Assembly (NCBI GenBank): GCA_029465975.1
Contig: CM055749.1
Coordinates: 13,477,898 to 13,541,897 of the forward strand
DNA length: 64,000 nt
From: Dallia pectoralis
Lineage: Eukaryota > Chordata > Actinopteri > Esociformes > Umbridae
Direction: 5' to 3'
Shown here: piece by piece, positions 10,701 to 21,005 of the stretch
Position numbering within the stretch: the first letter of the stretch is position 1
Layout of the letters: each line of letters starts with the position of its first letter
Notes under the pieces: generated by a model
What the model was told of the DNA's origin: nothing
The model's input: only the letters and a program-made list of their open reading frames with translations
Databases searched by the model: none
Program-made: the position numbers and the translations under genes

Positions 10701-10724
10701 TCTATTCCTCCAGCAATCCTTTAA

Positions 10725-11225
10725 CCCCATCAAACCATCATCCCACATCCAGCTATTCCTCCACCCCTACATTCTTCCGTTTCTCCACCCCTCTATCCCT
10801 CCACCCCTCTGTCCCTCCACCCCTCCACCCCTCTATCCCCCACCCCTCTGTTCCTCTATCCCTCCACCCCATTTCTCTATTCCTCCACCCCTCTATCCCT
10901 CCACCCCTCTATCCCTCCACCTCTCTATTCCTCAATCCTCCACCCCTCTATCACCCCACCCCTCTAATCCCCCCACCCCTCTATTCCTCCACCCCTCTAT
11001 TCCTCCACCCCTCTATCCCCCACCCCATTTCTCTATTCCTCCACCCCTCCACCCCTCTACCCCTCTGTTCCTCTTCCCCTCCACCTCTCTATCCTCCACC
11101 CCTCTGTTCCTCTATCCCTCCACCCCCATTTCTCTATTCCTCCACCCCTCTACCCCTCTGTTCCTCTTCCCCTCCACCCCTCTATCCCTCCACCCCTCTG
11201 TTCCTCCATCCTGTATACTCCACCT
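10725..11225. repeat. CT-rich minisatellite, ~15-16-bp unit
   Basis: Degenerate tandem copies of a unit like CCTCTATCCCTCCACC and CCTCTATTCCTCCACC, strongly strand-asymmetric (pyrimidines on the + strand). The 188-codon frame over it only translates the repeat. Homopurine-homopyrimidine tracts of this type can form triplex DNA. Confidence 0.9.
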
Positions 11226-11249
11226 CTTCGTTTTTCTAGCCAGACAATA

Positions 11250-13870
11250 ATCGAGTTTGGACTGAAGGTATACAGGTGCTACTGTATATCTCCAAATATT
11301 CAGACTGACAAAGGTTTTTCAACAAATGAAAACTGCATATATCAGGAGATGCTTCATATGGTTGTATCTAACAATCTCCTGATTACGTGTCAAATTATCA
11401 AGTTGCTAAGCTATCTGCAGGAAAAATGGAATTTCCCACCAAAATGTAGGCACTGATGTATGGGTAGCGTTCTGAAGTAATCATTGGACTTGTCTCAGTA
11501 GTTTACACAGAAACAGGAAAAGGCTCGCTACAATGACCATGTTAGTGAGAAATGTATGTTGCTGTGCAACTCAGTCAACAGAATCAATAGCAAACATCTT
11601 GGAATATTACAGGAAAGGTCCAGTGTTGTCATTAGATGGTAATTGTGACTTATTATTGCTCAAGTTACAGCATACAGTATGTTATGTGCTGAGAATTACT
11701 GGAACAACAATACTTTTGGAATTGAACATATTTGTTTGGGTTCATGGTCATGTAAATGTAACAAAGACAAATTAGAGCCCACGTATACATATATTAAAAT
11801 ATGAACAAGTTATTCAATATGGAAGATTTGGCAAAAAAGAAAAATTGCACTCACCTTGTGTCGCAAATCTAAATCAGTCCCAAATTACATAGTTGAAATA
11901 TAAGTGAATCTTACTTTAAGGCATAGAGTTGTAATTAAGGGCACTTAATTACAAAACAGGATAAACCAAAACGAGCCAGCAGTGTTTTGGATTTTTTTTT
12001 GTAAACCGATCGCAATAATGATTACATCGAAAAGGGTGATGGCACCAGGAGTTTTGTGGTTAAAAAGTAAAATGTTCCTGACTGGCAAAGTCTACCACCT
12101 GACCTCAATTGAGGATACATTTCACGTTTTATAGGACAAGACTGATGGCAAAATGTTACTATAAACACAAGATCGCATGCATTACAGGCCGTGCGTAACC
12201 ATGGAAGATAACCAGCGTCTAATAAGTCTAGTTGCAGATTTCAGGGAGCCATTGAATGCAAAGAAAGTGCTATGATGTGTTAGCGGTTATAAATGTGTTT
12301 ACTGACGTTTCTTTTTGTCTGATTACCGTATATGAAAAGTGCTGTAATCCCTACACACTTCACTGTTTATAGATGTAAATACCCTCAAATTCAAGCCAAC
12401 AGTCTGCACTTCAACCTGTTAACGGTTGTTTCTTTTGAAATCGAACGCTACCGAGCCGACCGTCTTTGTGTCCAAATACCGACTGTACTGTATCCTTATC
12501 GCTACGACAACGTAACTCATCACCCAAAAGGCACAGTACCTACTAAACTGAGGAATAATTCGCAATAAGAAAGATGAATGTCTTGGAATGGCCTTGTGAC
12601 GGGTCAGATGTCAATACTAAAACAAGTTGACTGTTGTGCACAAGAGGTCACCGTGGAATTTGACACTTCTGACGAATGAGATGAAATTGAAAAGGGAACG
12701 TTTGGCATGTTGTTTGAAAACCACCCAAATTTTTCAAATCCGAGAAAAAATTAGCTTTCTATATGTATATAAATTGATGTGCACCATTTAGGATCTTAAA
12801 ATGTTGAACAAAGAACATTATTTGTCTTGATTTCAGCTTTCACGTCAACATGGGCTACAGGTGAATTTTCTATAATGGTGTGTAAAATATTGATATCCTC
12901 CCGACCCGAGCCTCATGTTTGAAAATGTACTGAGAAACAGTCACTACATGAGGTGAAAGTAGGAAAGTAACCATCTACATGTTTAAAGATAGTTTTCTAA
13001 TCTGTTGTAAAGGGCAGAAGTTCTCACATTAACACAATATCCAGCAAAAATCAGTAAAAGTACAAGAATATGAGTCCAAGTCCAAGTCGAGGATGTCTCT
13101 CTAGTGAACGGAGCTGAATTAGGTGGGGAAAATATTGTGGTGTTGACAAAGGCCGTTCGACATGGAAGCCATTACCTCTCTAGAAAATCCAATACCAAAA
13201 TGTCCATGTATTTCAGCTGAATAATGGGGCTTATCGTGGAAATGACAGCAGTTTCCTCTTGTTAGGAATAATTGTACTGGGACCAGAGCGTGTTTGTTTA
13301 TGGGAGGGTGTCACTTGCATATAGGCATGTGTTCAAGCACATCTGCTTTGGCAATTCCATGGTACTTCAGTGTGATGTTCAACGTTGGGTCATTGGTCAT
13401 CGTGAAGAACCTTGTAAAAAAAATATGGGATGGACTGCTCTCTCCGTCATAGTTACACAGAGGGACCCAACGCTGTAGAACTACAGCAACCACGGGCAAA
13501 AACAACACTATTGATAATGACGGTGGTGTGGTGGTCTGGTGGATATTTAAGCTGGTTCGTCGCCCCCTAGAGGAGCTGTCCAGAGAGCTGTCCCTGATGT
13601 CTTTATTTGTCTAGGGAGAAACGTCTGTCACAACACACACGTCAACAGGACTACAAGCCTCAACGTCTAGGGAGGCAGATGGAACACTGTTTAATTAGCT
13701 TTAACGCATCTTTAGTTTGGTCGAGATACTCCACAAACAGTTGTTCAATTGACTATTGAGGAACAGAGCGAATCGACTGCATCGCTGGAGGCTGAGACGA
13801 TGCTAACAGCGGAAGTGATCAAAGGCCGTCTCCTTGAACATGACATGGGATTGATCGACCAGGGACCTGA
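11250..13870. other. Intergenic sequence, nothing recognised
   Basis: AT-rich unique DNA. I see no gene, RNA or named repeat. Open frames at 11533 and 12332 lack domains, intron signals and coding-like composition. Confidence 0.6.
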
Positions 13871-13876
13871 TCATTT

Positions 13877-14695
13877 ACACAGCACACACAACAGCGACAC
13901 ACACTCAACACACACTCAACACACACACAACAGCGACACACACTCAACACACACTCAACACACACACAACAGCGACACACACTCAACACACACTCAACAC
14001 ACACAACAGCAACACACACTCAACACACACTCAACACACACAACAGCGACACACACTCAAAACACACAAAAGCGACACACACTCAACACACACTCAACAC
14101 ACACAACAGCGACACACACTCAAAACACACAACAGCGACACACACTCAACACACACTTAACACAAACAACAGCGACACACACTCAACACACACTCAACAC
14201 ACACAACAGCGACACACACTCAACACACACTCAACACACACAACAGTGACACACACTCAACACACACACAACAGCGACACACACTCAACACACACTCAAC
14301 ACGGACAACAGCGACACACACTCAAAACACACAACAGCGACACACACTCAACATACACTCAACACACACAACAGCGACACACACTCAACACACACTCAAC
14401 ACACTCAACACACACAACAGCGACACACACTCAAAACACACACAACAGCGACACACACTCAAAACACACACAACAGCGACACACACTCAACACACACTCA
14501 ACACACACAACAGCGACACACACTCAAAACACACTAAACACACACAACAGCGACACACACTCAACACACACTCAACACACACAACAGCGACACACACTCA
14601 ACACACACTCAACACACACTCAACACACACAACAGCGGCACACACATTAAACACACACTCAAACACACACTCAAACACACATGACACCAACACAA
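13877..14695. repeat. CA-rich minisatellite (ACACTCAACACAC / CAACAGCGACACAC)
   Basis: Tandem blocks built from CACACTCAACACACACTCAA and CACACAACAGCGACACA in changing order, period about 28-42 bp. Open frames across it (about 166 and 134 codons, mostly Thr/His/Gln/Asn) are repeat translations. It ends with ACATGACACCAACACA, repeated 4.8 kb downstream. Confidence 0.92.
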
Positions 14696-14701
14696 ACTCA
14701 A

Positions 14702-14807
14702 GCATCAGAATCAGAAAAGTGTTTAATCTCCATGAATGTGTGAACAGACAAGGAATTTACTTTGGCAGGAAGATACAACATATGAATATTACAATATAAA
14801 TTATACT
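14702..14807 (+). repeat. 'AGAATCAG' fish SINE-like repeat, head
   Basis: Begins GCATCAGAATCAGAAAAGTG, followed by a TGTGTGAACA...AAGGAATTTACTTTGG segment that is typical of a widespread fish interspersed repeat. It runs directly into the 65-bp satellite, which seems to be an amplified internal part of it. Confidence 0.7.
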
Positions 14808-17800
14808 AAGAGGGTGAGGGGTATAGGAATAGTAATATACAAAATACTATACAGAATACAGATAAGTAACGTAAGAGGGTGAGGGGTATAGGGATATAAT
14901 ATACAAAATACTATACAGAATACAGATAAGTAACGTAAGAGGGTGAGGGGTATTGGGATAGTAATATACAAAATACTATACAGAATACAGATAAGTAACG
15001 TAAGAGGGTGAGGGGTATATGGATAGTAATATACAAAATACTATACAGAATACAGATAAGTAACGTAAGAGGGTGAGGGGTATAGGGATATAATATACAA
15101 AATACTATACAGAATACAGATAAGTAAAGTAAGAGGGTGAGGGGTATATGGATAGTAATATACAAAATACTATACAGAATACAGATAAGTAACGTAAGAG
15201 GGTGAGGGTATATGGATAGTAATATACAAAATACTATACAGAATACAGATAAGTAACGTAAGAGGGTGAGGGTATATGGATAGTAATATACAAAATACTA
15301 TACAGAATACAGATAAGTAACGTAAGAGGGTGAGGGGTATAGGGATATAATATACAAAATACTATACAGAATACAGATAAGTAACGTAAGAGGGTGAGGG
15401 GTATATGGATAGTAATATACAAAATACTATACAGAATACAGATAAGTAACGTAAGAGGGTGAGGGTATAGGGATATAATATACAAAATACTATACAGAAT
15501 ACAGATAAGTAACGTAAGAGGGTGAGGGGTATAGGGATAGTAATATACAAAATACTATACAGAATACAGATAAGTAACGTAAGAGGGTGAGTGGTATATG
15601 GATAGTAATATACAAAATACTATACAGAATACAGATAAGTAAAGTAAGAGGGTGAGGGGTATATGGATAGTAATATACAAAATACTATACAGCATACAGA
15701 TAAGTAACGTAAGAGGGTGAGGGGTATAGGGATAGTAATATACAAAATACTATACAGAATACAGATAAGTAACGTGAGAGGGTGAGGGGTATAGGGATAT
15801 AATATACAAAATACTATACAGGATACAGATAAGTAACGTAAGAGGGTGAGGGGTATAGGGATAGTAATATACAAAATACTATACAGAATACAGATAAGTA
15901 ACGTAAGAGGGTGAGGGGTATAGGGATATAATATACAAAATACTATACAGAATACAGATAAGTAACGTAAGAGGGTGAGGGGTATAGGGATATAATATAC
16001 AAAATACTATACAGGATACAGATAAGTAACGTAAGAGGGTGAGGGGTATAGGGATATAATATACAAAATACTATAAAGAATACAGATAAGTAACGTAAGA
16101 GGGTGAGGGGTATATGGATAGTAATATACAAAATACTATACAGAATACAGATAAGTAACGTAAGAGGGTGAGGGGTATAGGGATAGTAATATACATAATA
16201 CTATACAGAATACAGATAAGTAAAGTAAGAGGGTGAGGGGTATAGGGATAGTAATATACAAAATACTATACAGAATACAGATAAGTAAAGTAAGAAGGTG
16301 AGGGGTATAGGGATAGTAATATACAAAATACTATACAGAATACAGATAAGTAACGTAAGAGGGTGAGGGGTATATGGATAGTAATATACAAAATACTATA
16401 CAGAATACAGATAAGTAACGTAAGAGGGTGAGGGGTATAGGGATATAATATACAAAATACTATACAGAATACAGATAAGTAAAGTAAGAGGGTGAGGGGT
16501 ATAGGGATAGTAATATACAAAATACTATACAGAATACAGATAAGTAACGTAAGAGGGTGAGGGGTATAGGGATAGTAATATACAAAATACTATACAGAAT
16601 ACAGATAAGTAACGTAAGAGGGTGAGGGGTATAGGGATATAATATACAAAATACTATACAGAATACAGATAAGTAAAGTAAGAGGGTGAGGGGTATAGGG
16701 ATAGTAATATACAAAATACTATAAAGAATACAGATAAGTAACGTAAGAGGGTGAGGGGTATAGGGATAGTAATATAAAACACACTATACAGAATACAGAT
16801 AAGTAACATAAGAGGGTGAGGGGTGTAGAGATAGTAATATACAAAATACTATACAGAATACAGATAAGTAAGGTAAGAGGGTGAGGGGTATAGGGATAGT
16901 AATATACAAAATACTATACAGAATACAGATAAGTAACGTAAGAGGGTGAGGGGTATAGGGATAGTAATATACAAAATACTATACAGGATACAGATAAGTA
17001 ACGTAAGAGGGTGAGGGGTATAGGGATAGTAATATACAAAATACTATACAGAATACAGATAAGTAACGTAAGAGGGTGAGGGGTATAGGGATAGTAATAT
17101 ACAAAATACTATACAGAATACAGATAAGTAATGTAAGAGGGTGAGGGGTATAGGGATAGTAATATACAAAACACTATACAGAATACAGATAAGTAATGTA
17201 AGAGGGTGAGGGGTATAGGGATATAATATACAAAATACTATACAGAATACAGATAAGTAAAGTAAGAGGGTGAGGGGTATAGGGATAGTAATATACAAAA
17301 TACTATACAGGATACAGATAAGTAACGTAAGAGGGTGAGGGGTATAGGGATAGTAATATACAAAATACTATACAGAATACAGATAAGTAACGTAAGAGGG
17401 TGAGGGGTATAGGGATATAATATACAAAATACTATACAGAATACAGATAAGTAAAGTAAGAGGGTGAGGGGTATAGGGATAGTAATATACAAAATACTAT
17501 ACAGAATACAGATAAGTAACGTAAGAGGGTGAGGGGTATAGGGATAGTAATATACAAAATACTATACAGAATACAGATAAGTAACGTAAGAGGGTGAGGG
17601 GTATAGGGATAGTAATATACAAAATACTATACAGAATACAGATAAGTAATGTAAGAGGGTGAGGGGTATAGGGATAGTAATATACAAAATACTATACAGA
17701 ATACAGATAAGTAACATAAGAGGGTGAGGGGTATATGGATAGTAATATACAAAATACTATACAGGATACAGATAAGTAACGTAAGAGGGTGAGGGGTATA

Positions 17801-19127
17801 GGGATATAATATACAAAATACTATACAGAATACAGATAAGTAAAGTAAGAGGGTGAGGGGTATAGGGATATAATATACAAAATACTATACAGGATACAGA
17901 TAAGTAATGTAAGAGGGTGAGGGGTATATGGATAGTAATATACAAAATACTATACAGAATACAGATAAGTAACGTAAGAGGGTGAGGGGTATATGGATAG
18001 TAATATACAAAATACTATACAGAATACAGATAAGTAAAGTAAGAGGGTGAGGGGTATAGGGATAGTAATATACAAAATACTATACAGAATACAGATAAGT
18101 AACGTAAGAGGGTGAGGGGTATAGGGATAGTAATATACAAAATACTATACAGAATACAGATAAGTAACGTAAGAGGGTGAGGGGTATATGGATAGTAATA
18201 TACAAAATACTATACAGAATACAGATAAGTAACGTAAGAGGGTGAGGGGTATAGGGATAAAATATACAAAATACTATACAGGATACAGATAAGTAACGTA
18301 AGAGGGTGAGGGGTATAGGGATATAATATACAAAATACTATACAGGATACAGATAAGTAATGTAAGAGGGTGAGGGGTATAGGGATAGTAATATACAAAA
18401 TACTATACAGAATACAGATAAGTAATGTAAGAGGGTGAGGGGTATAGGGATAGTAATATACAAAATACTATACAGAATACAGATAAGTAACATAAGAGGG
18501 TGAGGGGTATATGGATAGTAATATACAAAATACTATACAGGATACAGATAAGTAACGTAAGAGGGTGAGGGGTATAGGGATATAATATACAAAATACTAT
18601 ACAGAATACAGATAAGTAAAGTAAGAGGGTGAGGGGTATAGGGATATAATATACAAAATACTATACAGGATACAGATAAGTAATGTAAGAGGGTGAGGGG
18701 TATATGGATAGTAATATACAAAATTTTATACAGAATACAGATAAGTAACGTAAGAGGGTGAGGGGTATATGGATAGTAATATACAAAATACTATACAGAA
18801 TACAGATAAGTAAAGTAAGAGGGTGAGGGGTATAGGGATAGTAATATACAAAATACTATACAGAATACAGATAAGTAACGTAAGAGGGTGAGGGGTATAG
18901 GGATAGTAATATACAAAATACTATACAGAATACAGATAAGTAACGTAAGAGGGTGAGGGGTATATGGATAGTAATATACAAAATACTATACAGAATACAG
19001 ATAAGTAACGTAAGAGGGTGAGGGGTATAGGGATATAATATACAAAATACTATACAGGATACAGATAAGTAACGTAAGAGGGTGAGGGGTATAGGGATAT
19101 AATATACAAAATACTATACAGAATACA
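14808..19127. repeat. Satellite array, 64-65-bp unit, about 67 copies
   Basis: The unit includes AAGAGGGTGAGGGGTATAGG, then GATAGTAATATACAAAATAC, then TATACAGAATACAGATAAGT. Variants are few and recurrent: GGATAG versus GGATAT (65/64 bp), TATAGGG versus TATATGG, AACGT/AAAGT/AATGT, and CAGAATAC versus CAGGATAC. The 62- and 84-codon minus-strand frames recur at the repeat spacing and are not genes. The array has higher-order structure (see findings). Confidence 0.97.
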
Positions 19128-19441
19128 ATTGGAGCAATTCTCTTCCCGCTATCGCAGTTATTCTATAACAGACTTACAAGCAAAGGTGATAATCATTCAT
19201 GCAAAGAAAATTAAAAGACAACAAAAATATTCTCTTTCAGGGGCTCAGTTTTGCATTTGGAAAACTGCATTAATATGACATTTGTTTTAGGACAAGTATA
19301 TCCACGCTGTACATTGCTGTTTTTGAGAACTCAGATTGCTAAGCCCAGAGCATCCTATATTACCTCTCTGTTTCAAGCTATGCTGCATTGCCATCTTGTG
19401 GCTGAACAGGGTAGTGTTCAGGTAATGTCTGTATCTGAATG

Positions 19442-19512
19442 CACAGCACACACAACAGTGATACACACTCAACACACACTCAACACACATGACACCAACA
19501 CACACTTAACAC
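19442..19512. repeat. Second block of the CA-rich minisatellite
   Basis: CACACAACAGTGATACACAC followed by CTCAACACACACTCAACACA and ACATGACACCAACACACACT copies the end of the 13.9-14.7-kb array, on the far side of the 4.3-kb satellite. Confidence 0.85.
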
Positions 19513-19592
19513 ATGATGACCACCATCCCTGATGACCACCCCTGATGACCACACCTGATGACCACCCCTGATGACCACCCCTGACCACAATC
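19513..19592. repeat. Short GATGACCACCCCT tandem repeat
   Basis: About five units of CCTGATGACCACCC (13-15 bp) follow the CA-rich block. Confidence 0.85.
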
Positions 19593-19751
19593 TGTTACAG
19601 AGATGTAAAAAAACTATTTCGTGAAATTCATATATATTTACATAAAAACATGGATATACCGATTTATTCAGTTTTTTCTCCTTTGCCATTTGTATTGGCA
19701 TAATTTCAATGGAAATATTTCTCTGATATTTACAGGGATGTAAAAACTCTT

Positions 19752-20886
19752 ATGTAGGGTCCAGCATATCTGAGACCAACTCACTGACTTCACTACTTGT
19801 AATAACCATATAAACCATCAGGATGTAGGGTCCAGCATATCTGAGACCAACTCACTGACTTCACTACTTGTAATAACCATATAAACCATCAGGATGTAGG
19901 GTCCAGCATATCTGAGACCAACTCACTGACTTCACTACTTGTGATAACCATATAAACCATCAGGATGTAGGGTCCAGCATATCTGAGACCAACTCACTGA
20001 CTTCACTACTTGTGATAACCATATAAACCATCAGGATGTAGGGTCCAGCATATCTGAGACCAACTCACTGACTTCACTACTTGTGATAACCATATAAACC
20101 ATCAGGATGTAGGGTCCAGCATATCTGAGACCAACTCACTGACTTCACTACTTGTGATAACCATATAAACCATCAGGATGTAGGGTCCAGCATATCTGAG
20201 ACCAACTCACTGACTTCACTACTTGTGATAACCATATAAACCATCAGGATGTAGGGTCCAGCATATCTGTGACCAACTCACTGACTTCACTACTTGTGAT
20301 AACCATATAAACCATCAGGATGTAGGGTCCAGCATATCTGAGACCAACTCACTGACTTCACTACTTGTGATAACCATATAAACCATCAGGATGTAGGGTC
20401 CAGCATATCTGAGACCAACTCACTGACTTCACTACTTGTGATAACCATATAAACCATCAGGATGTAGGGTCCAGCATATCTGAGACCAACTCACTGACTT
20501 CACTACTTGTAATAACCATATAAACCATCAGGATGTAGGGTCCAGCATATCTGAGACCAACTCACTGACTTCACTACTTGTGATAACCATATAAACCATC
20601 AGGATGTAGGGTCCAGCATATCTGAGACCAACTCACTGACTTCACTACTTGTGATAACCATATAAACCATCAGGATGTAGGGTCCAGCATATCTGAGACC
20701 AACTCACTGACTTCACAACTTGTGATAACCATATAAACCATCAGGATGTAGGGTCCAGCATATCTGAGACCAACTCACTGACTTCCCTACTTGTGATAAC
20801 CATATAAACCATCAGGATGTAGGGTCCAGCATATCTGAGACCAACTCACTGACTTCACTACTTGTGATAACCATATAAACCCTCAG
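19752..20886. repeat. Satellite array, 71-bp unit, 16 copies
   Basis: The unit contains ATGTAGGGTCCAGCATATCT, GAGACCAACTCACTGACTTC and ACTACTTGTGATAACCATAT. Spacing measured between units is exactly 71 bp. Copies differ by only one or two bases (TGTAATAA versus TGTGATAA, one CTGTGACC, one CACAACTT), so it is young or well homogenised. Confidence 0.97.
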
Positions 20887-21005
20887 GGTGGCAGGAAAGA
20901 CCGATGCAACATCGACTAGCACCCTAGAAAAAAACTTGAATCAAGTTTGCTGCCGATGGACAGTTTGTTAATATTTCCTCTTGCTACAGATGTGTCAAAT
21001 TTTGA

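Noticed and set aside
10684..11250. 188-codon proline-rich protein
   Set aside because: Only reads a CT-rich minisatellite; no homologous domain or exon signals.
13749..14650. His/Thr-rich protein (HTQHTHNSDT repeats)
   Set aside because: Translation of a CA-rich minisatellite; equally open on the minus strand.
14808..19127. Family of small hydrophobic proteins (PLTLLRYLSVFCIVFCILYPY) on the minus strand
   Set aside because: The frames recur with the 64-65-bp repeat, have no separate promoters or splice sites, and change frame whenever a unit is 64 bp.
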